From NCBI GenBank assembly GCA_903858115.1, contig CAIOHR010000114.1, positions 186,001 through 250,000 on the forward strand: 64,000 bases of DNA, read 5' to 3'. Numbering within the stretch: the first letter of the stretch is position 1; every line of letters begins with the position of its first letter. The position numbers and the translations under genes are program-made. The DNA is from an uncultured Pirellula sp. GTDB lineage: Bacteria > Planctomycetota > Planctomycetia > Pirellulales > Pirellulaceae. The notes beneath the pieces were generated by a model, which searched no databases, was not told the DNA's origin, and saw only the letters and a list, made by a program, of their open reading frames with translations. This document shows, piece after piece, positions 11,009-20,846 of this stretch.

Positions 11009-11743
11009 TCATGCCTCGACGACTGTTCGCCATCGTTTCGGTAAAGCATCGAAGGCTCGGTCATACGTGCTTTTTAATGGAACGAGAACATAGCCGCTGG
11101 GTTCCAAATAGAGAGGCATATCGATCAGTTCTTCGCCTACAGCTATCGGCTGGACGAACGCACGAACAGTCATGGCCGACTCGTAGCTCGCCAAAGTGAG
11201 AGGTTGATTGGGTGGAGCAAGCCAGGGACCTTCGATCTCTTCCCAAATCGCACCGTGTATGCCTTGCGGATCAAAACTTCCCGGGCGATGAAGGTCCAAT
11301 ATCAATAGATGAATTCGTTGATCGAGCAACTTTGCGGACTTTTCCACAAAGGAACGTAATGCTGCACGGCTCGATTTGTTTCCTGGGGAAACAACTTCCA
11401 CCACTGCGACGACGCGATCATCACTGACATGATGCACGGCGATGATGTTTTGTTTTCTGCGATAGAATTCCATGTCCGCCTCTGCTGTGACGGCAACCTT
11501 GGGTTCGGCTACCAACAAGCCTTCGTCTCGAGAAGTTGACGAATCGAATGGCTTTGTTCCACCCAAGTCGACTTGAAGCGCTAATACATCGGGACCGTAA
11601 CCCGCCGTTCTTTGCTCGGCCATCGCGTAATACTCGTCTGGTAAAAGTCCAGCGTTGAGGGCACGCTGTATTTCCTCGATCCATGAATGGTGTAAATGGT
11701 GAAATATCCCGGCCGGAACTCGGCTCCAATCATGAATCGGCAT
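11009..11743 (-). CDS. DUF4058 family protein
   Basis: The 244-residue protein begins MPIHDWSRVPAGIFHHLHHS, the hallmark start of the DUF4058 family, and contains EQRTAGYGPDVLALQ and VSPGNKSS as in relatives. The function is unknown, although the family is frequent in planctomycetes and cyanobacteria and has an endonuclease-like look. AGGAAA lies about 11 bases before the ATG at 11743. The frame is open for another 45 codons upstream without a better site. It converges on the DUF1501 gene with two bases between the stop codons. Confidence 0.85.
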   Translation of the reverse strand: MPIHDWSRVPAGIFHHLHHSWIEEIQRALNAGLLPDEYYAMAEQRTAGYGPDVLALQVDLGGTKPFDSSTSRDEGLLVAEPKVAVTAEADMEFYRRKQNIIAVHHVSDDRVVAVVEVVSPGNKSSRAALRSFVEKSAKLLDQRIHLLILDLHRPGSFDPQGIHGAIWEEIEGPWLAPPNQPLTLASYESAMTVRAFVQPIAVGEELIDMPLYLEPSGYVLVPLKSTYDRAFDALPKRWRTVVEA

Positions 11744-11904
11744 TGTCGGTATTTTCCTGTTTTTTAGGAACGTCGAAATCGAGGTTTCGTCGTTTTGCTC
11801 CAGTGGATGTTTCTGTCGCTTAGGCAAGCGGCAGGAATTACTGTACCATTCGTAGCTTGGGACCATTGTCCCGTGCATTGATTTTGGACCGGCGCAACGG
11901 TCCC

Positions 11905-12534
11905 ATGCTACGGTGGTTTTTCATTCGCCGGTCACTTTATTGTAACCAGCTCGATAAAGCAGAAAAATGTCGATCAACTATCTTTTCTCGTTCGAAGAGA
12001 AGCTTGAACGTACAAAATCTAGTGATCTTCGAAGGCGAGCAAGTCATCAACAATGCGATTTGCAATCTGTTCCTTCATTATCTACGCGATCCCGAGTTCC
12101 AATTTCATTCGTACGGACATATTGTCAGCCTTTTGAGTCGGATAACGCTCAAAGAGCGACGCTTTGCGTTCAGGATCAGTGGACGAGTAAAGCGATTACC
12201 ACGCGATGACGATGGGAACCGATGGCCGGTACAGTCGCTTCAAAGTTTGGAGTGTGATTGCGAATCCAACTTGGTCGATCCGGCTCGTGTTTGTGAGATG
12301 AACGAGCAGATTGAGAATTTGTTGCAGTGGCTTTCCGATCCGAATCACAAGATCGTTTTCAAACTGCTTCTCGAGGATTACACCAGGGACGAAATCGCTG
12401 TGAAGATGGAAGTCGATTGCCGGACCGTACGTTTATGGGTCGATCAAATAGTCGTCCGAGGGATACATGATCAAGGTCATCATTCAAATTCCTTGTTTCA
12501 ACGAGGCGAAAACATTGCCGTCCGTATTGCGTGA
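11905..12534 (+). CDS. ECF sigma factor-like protein, N-terminus unclear
   Basis: The middle and end resemble planctomycete ECF sigma factors. The stretch FEGEQVINNAICNLF is in the position of the region-2 DEEDxxxSAF motif. SLLSRITLKERR is where LLVxITxRKA is expected. YTRDEIAVKMEVDCRTVRLW is a helix-turn-helix like region 4. The start is uncertain: the frame has ATG at 11905 or TTG at 11857, while a different frame from ATG 11967 reads FSFEEKLERTKSSDLRRRA, also sigma-like. A frameshift near 12030 is therefore possible. The last 23 codons overlap the downstream glycosyltransferase by 68 bases. It could be a decayed regulator. Confidence 0.55.
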   Translation: MLRWFFIRRSLYCNQLDKAEKCRSTIFSRSKRSLNVQNLVIFEGEQVINNAICNLFLHYLRDPEFQFHSYGHIVSLLSRITLKERRFAFRISGRVKRLPRDDDGNRWPVQSLQSLECDCESNLVDPARVCEMNEQIENLLQWLSDPNHKIVFKLLLEDYTRDEIAVKMEVDCRTVRLWVDQIVVRGIHDQGHHSNSLFQRGENIAVRIA

Positions 12535-13378
12535 CTTGCCCACAGCAATTCAGGGCGTGGACTTCATCGAGGTTTTGGTCATTGATGACGGGACCCGGGA
12601 CGGTACGGCGGGGGTTGCGAGGAGTCTTGGTGTTCAGCACGTGATTTCACATCGAGTGAATCGTGGATTGGCGGCTGCGTTTGCGACAGGGATGACCGAG
12701 TCATTGCGGCTTGGAGCTACTGTTATTGTGAACACAGACGGGGATCATCAGTATCCAGGTCGATTTATTTCGGATTTGGTTCAGCCTATATTGGATGGGC
12801 GTGCCGACGTCGTTGTTGGGAATCGAAACCCGGAGTTGGATCGTCGCAATGGTTGGCTCAAGCGAATTCTTTACTGGGTTGGAAGAAGAACGGTGAGTTG
12901 GCTCGTATCGCAACCGATCCCTGATCCGGTCAGTGGTTTTCGGGCGTATTCAGCCGAATGTGCAAGACAAATGCACATCGTGACCACATACAGTTACACG
13001 TTAGAGTCCTTAGTGCAATGCATTGAAAAGGGATTTGCATTGGAGTTTGTGCCGATCGAGACTAACTCACCGACGCGCCCATCTCGGTTATTCAAATCGC
13101 ATGCCAGTTTTATTGCCAGATCGGGCACAACATTGCTTCGAGTCTTTTTTATGTTCCATCCGCTCAAGACGCTAATGTGGTTAAGTCTACTACTTGCCGT
13201 GATTGGGACGATTCCGATGATCCGCTTTGTGTTTTTTTACATCACGGGTAATGGAAACGGCCATTTGCAGTCCCTGGTTTTTGGCGCAGCCCTTTTGGTG
13301 CTAGCAGCGATCGTACTCGTAGCTGGTTTGCTGCCGATCTCATTTCACAAAACCAAAGATCTTTCTGCCGACTTGTGA
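12467..13378 (+). CDS. Family 2 glycosyltransferase, C-terminus frameshifted
   Basis: The 303-residue protein is a DPM1-like inverting GT-A enzyme. It shows IQIPCFNEAKTLPSVL at the nucleotide-binding site, LVIDDGTRDGT, NTDGDHQYPG as the DxD metal motif, and PVSGFRAYS. Two C-terminal membrane helices (about 235-295) follow, as in polyprenyl-phosphate sugar transferases. After VAGLL the relatives I know read ADLI.QN. Here the annotated frame reads PISFHK, but shifting the frame at about 13335 restores ADLISQNQRSF before a TAA. The tail therefore looks frameshifted, by real mutation or sequencing error. The catalytic part is intact. Confidence 0.85.
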   Translation: MIKVIIQIPCFNEAKTLPSVLRDLPTAIQGVDFIEVLVIDDGTRDGTAGVARSLGVQHVISHRVNRGLAAAFATGMTESLRLGATVIVNTDGDHQYPGRFISDLVQPILDGRADVVVGNRNPELDRRNGWLKRILYWVGRRTVSWLVSQPIPDPVSGFRAYSAECARQMHIVTTYSYTLESLVQCIEKGFALEFVPIETNSPTRPSRLFKSHASFIARSGTTLLRVFFMFHPLKTLMWLSLLLAVIGTIPMIRFVFFYITGNGNGHLQSLVFGAALLVLAAIVLVAGLLPISFHKTKDLSADL

Positions 13379-13404
13379 ACTTGAGTATGCTCCAGTAACT
13401 GATC

Positions 13405-13480
13405 ACCACGGAGAGCTCGGAGATTCACAGAGGTCCAAAAACTAGGATCGAACTCTGTGCTCACTGTGCTCTCAGTGGTT
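13405..13480. repeat. Intergenic inverted repeat of accacggagagc type
   Basis: The short gap between the glycosyltransferase and the YheT-like gene holds accacggagagctcggag at its left side and ctctgtgctcactgtgctc, then tcagtggt, at its right. These are imperfect inverted copies of the same phrase. Such accacGGAGAgcACGGAG-like palindromes are common dispersed elements between convergent genes in many bacteria. Here the flanking genes converge, so an RNA hairpin acting as terminator is plausible. Confidence 0.55.
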
Positions 13481-13496
13481 GTTCTTACGTCCGTTA

Positions 13497-14546
13497 CTAT
13501 TGCATCAACTCAGTCGCGATCCAGCGATCGGCCCATCGTTCGAGACCACGTCCGGTCTTGGTCATGCTCCGGTGTAGATATCCAACGTGGCCACCTCGCT
13601 GACTGATACGGACTTCGGTCGATGGAGACCAACGGGCTCCTTCGAACAACGAAAAAGGCACAATCGGATCGTTCTTGTCGATAAGCACGGTCGTTGGAGT
13701 TTCAATTCTTTCCAACTGTCCTATCGAAGATCCCGACTCGTAATAATGCTGAGCACTCGTGAAGCCAGCCAGAGGAGCGGTCACGGTTTCATCGAATCGT
13801 CGAATTGTTTCAAACGAAGCGTTGGCCAAGAGACGTTTCCATTCCGGCCAACGATCAGCTCGCAATCGAGCTTGGCTTCGCAACGATCGAAGAAAATACT
13901 TGGCGTAAATTCGATGTGTACCGATCTCCATGTTCTCGCAACATTTGCTTAGATCGATCGGTGGCGCGACGGCGATCGCACGCGCGATCGACACATCTCG
14001 AGCTCCGTCCCCTGTATCGATTTCCGATGCATGGTTCGCCAAAAGCTTGAGCAACAGATTGCCGCCCAACGATACACCCACACCTCTCCACAGGCGGATC
14101 GAACAATTCTGCGAGAGTTGAATTAACGCTTGCCATAAGAGTTCCGAGCAAGCGCCATGCGGTGGCAACGGCGTATACTCAAACGAATCTCCAGCACCCG
14201 GCAAATCGAAACGAAAGACGCGAACGCCGGCCTCGAGCAGATAGGAGGCCAATTGGGTCATGTAAGTTCCTCGATGAGAGGAACCGAGACCGTGCAAAAG
14301 AAAGACCGCTTCTTCGGCCCCTTGCGGTCCCGATGCTTGCGCCGCTTCGCTTGGCCGATTCTCATAAACGAGCAAATGACCGTGCGTGCCTGGATTGCCC
14401 TGCGAGCCGATCGGAATCTTGTGAACGACGGGAGCTGGCAAAGTTGCCTTTGGCTTATAAAAACCGGTCAGCAAGGTCTGGACATGACCGCTTCGCAAAA
14501 ACCAAGGGGGACTAAAGTTCTCGGGCGTAGGGAGGTTTGTCTTCAC
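13497..14546 (-). CDS. YheT-like alpha/beta hydrolase
   Basis: The 349-residue protein fits the YheT/ABHD1-3 branch of alpha/beta hydrolases. It begins with FSPPWFLRSGHVQT (family start), has AVFLLHGLGSSHRGTY at the oxyanion region, GVGVSLGGNLLLKLLA with the nucleophile Ser, DKNDPIVP with the acid, and RGGHVGYL with the catalytic His. The substrate is unknown, probably an ester or lipid in the cytoplasm. The start is a GTG at 14546, chosen because it fits the family N-terminus; no good Shine-Dalgarno is seen. It converges on the glycosyltransferase. Confidence 0.9.
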   Translation of the reverse strand: MKTNLPTPENFSPPWFLRSGHVQTLLTGFYKPKATLPAPVVHKIPIGSQGNPGTHGHLLVYENRPSEAAQASGPQGAEEAVFLLHGLGSSHRGTYMTQLASYLLEAGVRVFRFDLPGAGDSFEYTPLPPHGACSELLWQALIQLSQNCSIRLWRGVGVSLGGNLLLKLLANHASEIDTGDGARDVSIARAIAVAPPIDLSKCCENMEIGTHRIYAKYFLRSLRSQARLRADRWPEWKRLLANASFETIRRFDETVTAPLAGFTSAQHYYESGSSIGQLERIETPTTVLIDKNDPIVPFSLFEGARWSPSTEVRISQRGGHVGYLHRSMTKTGRGLERWADRWIATELMQ

Positions 14547-14678
14547 TTGTTCTATTTTCTATGCAATCCGTGCTTTGATCGAACACAAAGGAATTCGAGG
14601 TAGCGACCCACCCCATGAACGCTATAATTTCGCGTTTTCTCCAATTCTAGAAAGCCGACTTTCCAGTTGGCATCCCAG

Positions 14679-16307
14679 ATGGATCTCATGAACAATTCGG
14701 TTTCCAGCCCATCCCAGTCCGCTCCTGCGGTTGGTTCGCAGACGGCAAGCCAAACAGCACCCCACCTCGTGAGCGAACGAGTCTTGGTCCTCGACTTCGG
14801 CTCACAGTATGCACAGCTAATCGCTCGGCGTATACGCGAACAGAATGTTTATTGTGAGATTGTCCGCCACAATATCTCGGCGGAAACCATCAAAGCACGC
14901 AACCCGACCGCGATCGTCTTTTCGGGCGGCCCCTCCAGCGTGTACGAATCCAACGCTCCAAAATGCGACCCCAACATCTTCAAACTGGGGATCCCTGTAC
15001 TGGGAATTTGCTACGGAATGCAATTGGCCTCCCAAGCGCTCGGCGGAAAAGTAGAGAGCTGCAATCGTCGCGAATTCGGTCGCGCCCGCCTGCAAATTCA
15101 GTCGATGGAGCGGCTGTTCGCTGGTTTCCCACACGAAATCGACGTTTGGATGAGCCACGGTGATCAAGTCAAAGATCTGAGCGAAGATTTTGAAACGCTA
15201 GCATCGACAACGACTTGCCCGCATGCTGCGGTTCGGCATAAGAAGTTGCCGATTTACGGTCTTCAGTTTCATCCCGAGGTTTCGCACACTTCGCTTGGTA
15301 GCACGTTGATCCACAACTTTCTTTACAACATTGCAAATTGCGAAGGGCGTTGGCATTTGAGCGACTTTGTAAGTCGCGCGGTGGAGCACATCCGGGGAGT
15401 GGTTGGCAAAGATCGAGTCATCTGCGGCCTCTCGGGTGGGGTCGATTCCTCGGTAACCGCAGCGTTGCTTTACAAAGCGATCGGCCCGCAACTGACTTGC
15501 ATCCTGATCGACAATGGGCTGCTTCGAAAGAACGAACAAGCGGCGGTGATCTCGGAGTTTACGAATCACTTCAAGGCAGATCTGCGAGTCGTCGATGCGA
15601 CCGACCTGTTCCTCGGCGAGTTGGCGAACATCAAAGATCCACAGGAGAAAAGGAAGCGTATCGGCAAAGCGTTCATCGATTGCTTCAAACTGGAAGCAGA
15701 AAAAATCAACGGTGCCAAGTTCCTGGCGCAAGGGACTCTCTACCCGGACGTGATCGAAAGCGGAGCTGCCGTCGATGGTCCCGCTGCAACGATCAAACTA
15801 CACCATAACGTTGGCGGTCTACCTGAACAGCTTGGTTTCCAATTGATCGAACCACTGCGAGATCTGTTCAAAGATGAAGTGCGAAAGCTGGGACTGGAAC
15901 TCGGATTGCCAGAGCATTTGGTTTGGCGTCACCCGTTCCCTGGCCCCGGACTTGCCGTTCGATGTTTGGGCGAAGTGACACGCGAAAAGCTAGAGATACT
16001 TCGTGATGCGGACGAGATCGTGGTCAGCGAAATCAAGAACGCCAATCTCTATCGTCAGACCTCGCAAGCGTTTGCTGTGTTGTTGGAGTCGCAAAGCGTC
16101 GGCGTCATGGGGGATGCACGAACCTATGAACGCGCGGTCGCTGTCCGTTGTGTCAATACAGATGATTTTATGACTGCTGATTGGAGTCAGCTACCTTACG
16201 ACTTACTTGCCAAGATCTCTACACGTATCATCAATGAAGTTCGCGGTGTCAATCGAGTGTGCTACGACATCAGTAGCAAACCACCAGCCACCATTGAATG
16301 GGAATAA
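14679..16307 (+). CDS. guaA: GMP synthase (glutamine-hydrolysing)
   Basis: A 542-residue enzyme that converts XMP to GMP using ATP and glutamine. The class I amidotransferase domain has the catalytic C111 in GICYGMQL and the His-Glu pair in [10 protein letters not shown]. The ATP pyrophosphatase domain has the P-loop [10 protein letters not shown], and the dimerisation domain ends PPATIEWE. The core starts only at about residue 35 ([17 protein letters not shown]), so there is a Ser/Gln-rich N-terminal extension. ATG codons at 14679 and 14688 and a TTG at 14667 are possible starts, none with a clear ribosome-binding site. ettA follows after 7 bases. Confidence 0.96.
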   Translation: MDLMNNSVSSPSQSAPAVGSQTASQTAPHLVSERVLVLDFGSQYAQLIARRIREQNVYCEIVRHNISAETIKARNPTAIVFSGGPSSVYESNAPKCDPNIFKLGIPVLGICYGMQLASQALGGKVESCNRREFGRARLQIQSMERLFAGFPHEIDVWMSHGDQVKDLSEDFETLASTTTCPHAAVRHKKLPIYGLQFHPEVSHTSLGSTLIHNFLYNIANCEGRWHLSDFVSRAVEHIRGVVGKDRVICGLSGGVDSSVTAALLYKAIGPQLTCILIDNGLLRKNEQAAVISEFTNHFKADLRVVDATDLFLGELANIKDPQEKRKRIGKAFIDCFKLEAEKINGAKFLAQGTLYPDVIESGAAVDGPAATIKLHHNVGGLPEQLGFQLIEPLRDLFKDEVRKLGLELGLPEHLVWRHPFPGPGLAVRCLGEVTREKLEILRDADEIVVSEIKNANLYRQTSQAFAVLLESQSVGVMGDARTYERAVAVRCVNTDDFMTADWSQLPYDLLAKISTRIINEVRGVNRVCYDISSKPPATIEWE

Positions 16308-16314
16308 CGAAAAC

Positions 16315-17988
16315 ATGAACCGTCAATTTATCTATCAAATCGAACGACTTACGAAACGGCATGGCCAAAAAGAAGTCCTCAAGGACATTTGGCTGGCCTT
16401 TTATCCGGGCGCGAAGATTGGAGTGTTGGGCTCCAACGGTGCTGGAAAAAGTACCTTGCTTCGAATCATGGCAGGCGAAGACAAGAACTTTGATGGCGTC
16501 GCGCGCTTGAGCAATGGCTTCGTGGCAGGCTATCTATCGCAAGAGCCACAACTCAATCCAGACAAAGACGTCCAGGGGAATGTCGAAGAGGCCGTTGCGC
16601 CGCGTCGAAAAGTGCTCGATCGATTCAATGAAATCTCCAACATGCTCGGTGAAGTGACCGATGATAAGCAGATGGAGAAACTCTGCGATGAAATGGCGAA
16701 ACTGCAAGATATCATCGATGCCCAGAATCTTTGGGACCTCGACAGGCAAATCGAGCATTCGATGGCGGTTATGAATTTGCCACCGGGAGATGCGGGCGTT
16801 GCCAAATTGTCCGGTGGTGAACGTCGCCGAGTAGCGCTTTGCAAGTTGTTGATTCAACAACCCGACCTGTTGCTACTCGACGAACCAACCAACCACTTGG
16901 ACGCAGAAGCTGTCAATTGGTTAGAGCAGCATTTGGCTCAATATCCAGGCACCGTCGTTGCTGTGACCCACGATCGTTACTTCCTCGACAACGTGGCTCA
17001 ATGGATTTTGGAATTGGATCGTGGATCGGGCTTCCCGTTCGAAGGAAACTACACTTCGTGGCTAGAGCAAAAGCAAGCGCGTCTGGCCATCGAATCCAAG
17101 TCGGCCGTGGCTAGACAAAAGATCTTGGAGAAAGAGCTCGAGTGGATTCGCATGTCGCCACGCGCTCGACAAGCCAAGAACAAGGCCCGTATCAGTGCTT
17201 ACGAAACATTGGCTGCCCAGCAGTTCGAAGAGCGACCGGATGAACTCGAAATTCAAATTCCGCCTGGCAAACACTTGGGAGAAGTGGTTGTTCACGCCGA
17301 AGGGGTCTCAAAAGCATACAATGATAAATTGCTGGTCGAGAATCTAAACTTCCGACTACCTGCGGGTGGTATCGTTGGAGTGATCGGTCCGAACGGAGCT
17401 GGTAAGACGACGTTGTTCCGCATGATGACCGGTCAAGACAAACCGGATTCCGGAAAGCTGCGAATCGGTGAAACGGTGGAGTTCGGGTATGTCGATCAAT
17501 CTCGCGATTCGCTGGACGACAAGAATACGGTCTATCAAGAAATCTCGGGTGGTCTCGACTGGTTGGAAATGGGTGGCAAGCGATTTAACTCGCGAGCTTA
17601 TGTTTCCAAATTCAATTTCAAAGGACCGGACCAAGAGAAGAAGGTTGGCGTTCTGTCTGGCGGTGAACGAAATCGAGTTCACTTAGCGAAGCTATTGCGA
17701 CGTGGTTGCAACGTTTTGCTATTGGACGAACCGACGAACGATTTGGATGTGGATACACTTCGTGCACTCGAAGAAGCGATCATGAGCTTCGTCGGCTGCG
17801 TCGTGGTGATCACGCACGATCGATGGTTCCTTGACCGTATTGCAACGCACATTTTGGCATTCGAAGGGGATGGCTATGTCCATTGGTGCGAAGGGAACTT
17901 CGAAACCTATGAACAACAACGCAAAGAGCGTTTGGGGATCAGCGACGACGAACCACGTAGATTCCGCTACAAGAAATTGGCAACTTAG
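16315..17988 (+). CDS. ettA: Energy-dependent translational throttle protein EttA (ABC-F)
   Basis: The 557-residue protein has two ABC cassettes and no membrane part, as in ABC-F translation factors. The first has [20 protein letters not shown] and [14 protein letters not shown]. The second has [24 protein letters not shown] and [15 protein letters not shown]. Length matches EttA (about 555 residues) and the linker contains [14 protein letters not shown], as in EttA. It binds the ribosomal E site and gates elongation according to ATP level. GGGA precedes the ATG, and the gene is 7 bases after guaA, so the two form an operon. Confidence 0.95.
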   Translation: MNRQFIYQIERLTKRHGQKEVLKDIWLAFYPGAKIGVLGSNGAGKSTLLRIMAGEDKNFDGVARLSNGFVAGYLSQEPQLNPDKDVQGNVEEAVAPRRKVLDRFNEISNMLGEVTDDKQMEKLCDEMAKLQDIIDAQNLWDLDRQIEHSMAVMNLPPGDAGVAKLSGGERRRVALCKLLIQQPDLLLLDEPTNHLDAEAVNWLEQHLAQYPGTVVAVTHDRYFLDNVAQWILELDRGSGFPFEGNYTSWLEQKQARLAIESKSAVARQKILEKELEWIRMSPRARQAKNKARISAYETLAAQQFEERPDELEIQIPPGKHLGEVVVHAEGVSKAYNDKLLVENLNFRLPAGGIVGVIGPNGAGKTTLFRMMTGQDKPDSGKLRIGETVEFGYVDQSRDSLDDKNTVYQEISGGLDWLEMGGKRFNSRAYVSKFNFKGPDQEKKVGVLSGGERNRVHLAKLLRRGCNVLLLDEPTNDLDVDTLRALEEAIMSFVGCVVVITHDRWFLDRIATHILAFEGDGYVHWCEGNFETYEQQRKERLGISDDEPRRFRYKKLAT

Positions 17989-18041
17989 TGTTTTTCTAAG
18001 TTTGAATCCAATGAATCGGATTTGCAGGTTTGAAGCTGATA

Positions 18042-19053
18042 TCAGATCTCTAATTCAGGCATGATCCGTTTCATGAATTGATCGAACATCGGAACCGTAA
18101 AAGCTGTGTCCCCGTGTCCTGGACTCCATATCATGCCCTTGGAGATGAGGCTATTGCGTGTGGGGCCGAGTGCAGTAATTTTTTTTGGGAGTACAGCAGC
18201 GACATCGCCCGAGCGATGTGGCCCTTCACCAAGCTCCGCCATCGCACGAACATACCTTTTTTCGGCAGGGGTCAAACGGTCGAACCGAACTCGGAAAAAG
18301 CTTTCGTCAAGTGCTGCAATCACGATGGGCGTTGCAACCTGAACATCTTGTGATGTGATGGGACTTGCATCTGCTATATCCCATACGTGCTTTCCCCATT
18401 CCTGGAGAAAATAAGGGTATCCCTTGGTTGATGAAACCACCATGTTCAATGCATCAGCGTTCCAAAGAACATTCTGCGATTGGGTCGGTATGGAAAGCGC
18501 TTGAGATGCGGCATCCGATGAGAGCGGGCCAATCGTCGGAAAGTCGAAAAGTCTCTCCGCGTATGATTTCGCCTTGCCCATTTTGCCACGCAGTTGTGGT
18601 AACCCAGCACCGATCAACATTAATGGCAGTGTCAATTGACTTGTACGATGAAGACTCGTGATCAATGCAGCGAGTTCGTCTTCTTGAACATATTGCAGTT
18701 CATCGATGCACTCGGAGTGCTCGTTTCGCAGTCGACTCCTCACTCCGAATTGTGGATAGCTTCAGAAGAGTCTGTCTCAATTCGGGAGCCAACATCGCCG
18801 GAAGCGATTTGTTTTCAGGTGCTTCCAGCCGTACCGTTGCGTCTCCCGCATCCTCGGCGATCATTCGCATCTTGTCTAGCAAAACCGTCTTGCCAACTCC
18901 TCGAAGGCCCACCATCAACACGCTCTTGGCGGGGCGCCCCAGCCGTGATCGGCTGACCGCAACCTCGGCCTTTTTCAACAATTCATCCCGTCCCGCCAGT
19001 TGCGGTGGTGGGGCTCCTGCTCCAGGAGAAAATGGATTTTCGATTGGGCGCAA
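18042..19053 (-). pseudogene. AAA ATPase with internal deletion and frameshift
   Basis: Two overlapping frames make one broken archaeal-type AAA ATPase. The first (19053 to 18700) has LAGRDELLKKAE and the Walker A sequence VGLRGVGKTVLLDKM, and runs to TAKRALRV. The second (open from 18743 to 18042) resumes at IDELQYVQEDELAALITSLHR and continues through GAGLPQLRGKMGKAKSYAERLFDFP to the winged-helix end. Intact relatives as I recall have about 55-60 residues between RALRV and the Walker B strand before DELQY. These are missing and the frame changes at the join, near 18695-18705. No intact product is possible without repair. Such ATPases often accompany mobile DNA. Confidence 0.8.
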
Positions 19054-19192
19054 CTCAAATTATAGGTTATTTATGGAGTTTATGCAAATTCGCTATAAAT
19101 CCATAATTTCAGTATAAATCCAAGGAAGAAGCCCGCACGTGCCTGGTGCGAAAAGCCGAGACGATGAACCGCGTCGAAGCCTAAGTATGATC

Positions 19193-20161
19193 CTAGAACA
19201 TGCTGCGCCATGCTTGAGATGCGATGAGTCGGAATGTCTGCTTTTTTGGAAAGATACGGGATCGTCGAAGCACAGGTGGGTGGCTCGTCAATTTGGAAAA
19301 GTGGCGATTCAAGATGGCAAAAAGATTGAGAGTGTCGAGCACCCTGGCTCTTCCCTCGGCGAAAGAGGCATGGCGTTGGTTTGCGATATCCGAATCGAGC
19401 GATGCTCGTATGATCGCAATGGATCGATCAGCGTCATACATATCGATTCGCTCAAAGCTCCCCTTTGGCAATAGCTCATCCGCTCGAAGACTACCAGAAT
19501 AGAACGGGAACGCCCAACCTAGATAAGAGTCGGTCAGTTTCTCTGAAACATAATAGCCAGAGTGATCATTCTCTAGCACGATGTGATAACGATACGGATA
19601 GATGGCATCCGCTTTGTCCGATACATCCCGGATGCCACGACCGAACACATCGAGCTGGCCAGGGAACGCTTCCTTGAGCCGCTCGACGAAACGCAAACGT
19701 TGTCGGTGATCGTCGGTGGTGACTTTGTTGCTGGCGATGACACTGATCAAACGTGGCTTCGCTGGTCGCTCCAACCGTTGAAGAAAATCATAGTCGACGA
19801 CCGGCCCGTGCGCCTGACTTGCACCAATTCCGTAGTACCACGGTTGCCCCTCATGATCCACAACTTTGTTCGAATGCAACAGTTGAGGATGGCTCGTACG
19901 AACGGCTGCGAATTGAGACGTGTAGCGAGGTCGATACGTTCTCAGCGAAGGCGGTTCGCCGGTAACGAGCATAAGATGCGAGTGTGGTACCGGAGCTCGA
20001 ATCGGCTCGTGAATATTGTCGTACACCACCCAACCAAAAAGATGCGGATGGTTTGCGTCCGTTGTAAATTCGAACTGACACCAACGATCCGTTTCCCGAG
20101 GCACTTGCCTCAGGAAGTCATAATTCGTGTACGTTGTAGAAAAGAGGATCGCAGGTTTCAA
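19193..20161 (-). CDS. Glycosyltransferase family 10 (fucosyltransferase-like)
   Basis: The 322-residue protein has the GT10 C-terminal donor-binding pattern YRYHIVLENDHSGYYVSEKL followed by SYLGWAFPFYSG, as in alpha-1,3-fucosyltransferases. Earlier it shows LISVIASNKVTT and LDVFGRGI. It probably adds fucose or another GDP-sugar to a surface glycan. The start appears to be TTG at 20161, since no ATG lies near. It follows leuD by 13 bases on the same strand, so it is probably read with leuCD although the pathways differ. The acceptor cannot be told. Confidence 0.82.
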   Translation of the reverse strand: MKPAILFSTTYTNYDFLRQVPRETDRWCQFEFTTDANHPHLFGWVVYDNIHEPIRAPVPHSHLMLVTGEPPSLRTYRPRYTSQFAAVRTSHPQLLHSNKVVDHEGQPWYYGIGASQAHGPVVDYDFLQRLERPAKPRLISVIASNKVTTDDHRQRLRFVERLKEAFPGQLDVFGRGIRDVSDKADAIYPYRYHIVLENDHSGYYVSEKLTDSYLGWAFPFYSGSLRADELLPKGSFERIDMYDADRSIAIIRASLDSDIANQRHASFAEGRARVLDTLNLFAILNRHFSKLTSHPPVLRRSRIFPKKQTFRLIASQAWRSMF

Positions 20162-20174
20162 TGCAAACCCATCG

Positions 20175-20771
20175 TTAGGTCAATGCTGGATGAGACGCTT
20201 CGTAAGCGTCGATCTTGGCTGCATGTTCCAGCGTCAAACTAATATCATCGAGACCATGCATCAAACAATGGCGGCGGAATGGTTCGACGGCAAATGTCGC
20301 TTCAAAGCCACCGGAGTCAAACACTCGGCAGGTATCCAGGTCGATCGATAAAGTATACGGCGATTGCGACGTGTGCCGTTTGAATAGCTCATCGACTTGA
20401 CTCTCGCTCAGAACGATCGGAAGAGTACCATTCTTGAAGCAATTGTTATAGAAAATATCAGCAAACGATGGAGCGATGACGCAGCGAATACCATAGTCCT
20501 CGATCGACCAGACCGCATGTTCACGCGACGAGCCGCTACCGAAATTTCGTCGAGCCAACAGGACCGAGGCATCTTTGTTGCGAGCAAGATTCAATTCGAA
20601 GGTAGGATTCGGCGACCCATCTTCCAGAAATCGCCAGTCAAAGAAAAGGTACTGACCGAATCCGCTTCGCTCGATTCGCTTCAAGAATTGCTTTGGAATG
20701 ATTTGATCGGTATCTACATTGGCGCGGTCCATCGCCGCAACAACGCCGGTATGTTTTAAAAATGGTTTCAT
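20175..20771 (-). CDS. leuD: 3-isopropylmalate dehydratase small subunit LeuD
   Basis: A 198-residue swivelling-domain subunit of isopropylmalate isomerase in leucine synthesis. It carries NVDTDQIIPKQFLK near the start, LLARRNFGSGSSREHA as the flexible substrate-binding loop, and IAPSFADIFYNNCFKNGTLP. Length is typical. It lies 75 bases downstream of leuC on the same strand and is probably co-transcribed. No strong Shine-Dalgarno is seen before the ATG at 20771, but the conserved start fits. Confidence 0.95.
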   Translation of the reverse strand: MKPFLKHTGVVAAMDRANVDTDQIIPKQFLKRIERSGFGQYLFFDWRFLEDGSPNPTFELNLARNKDASVLLARRNFGSGSSREHAVWSIEDYGIRCVIAPSFADIFYNNCFKNGTLPIVLSESQVDELFKRHTSQSPYTLSIDLDTCRVFDSGGFEATFAVEPFRRHCLMHGLDDISLTLEHAAKIDAYEASHPALT

Positions 20772-20846
20772 CGATTTGCAGTGGCTATTTGTGGTGGTGA
20801 GTTTTGATTACGGAATGCGATCGGATTGGAACCGGACGCGGTTCGA

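Noticed and set aside
18078..19117. Several plus-strand frames of 80-150 codons
   Set aside because: They are antisense to the broken AAA ATPase, lack ribosome-binding sites, and have no protein-like pattern.
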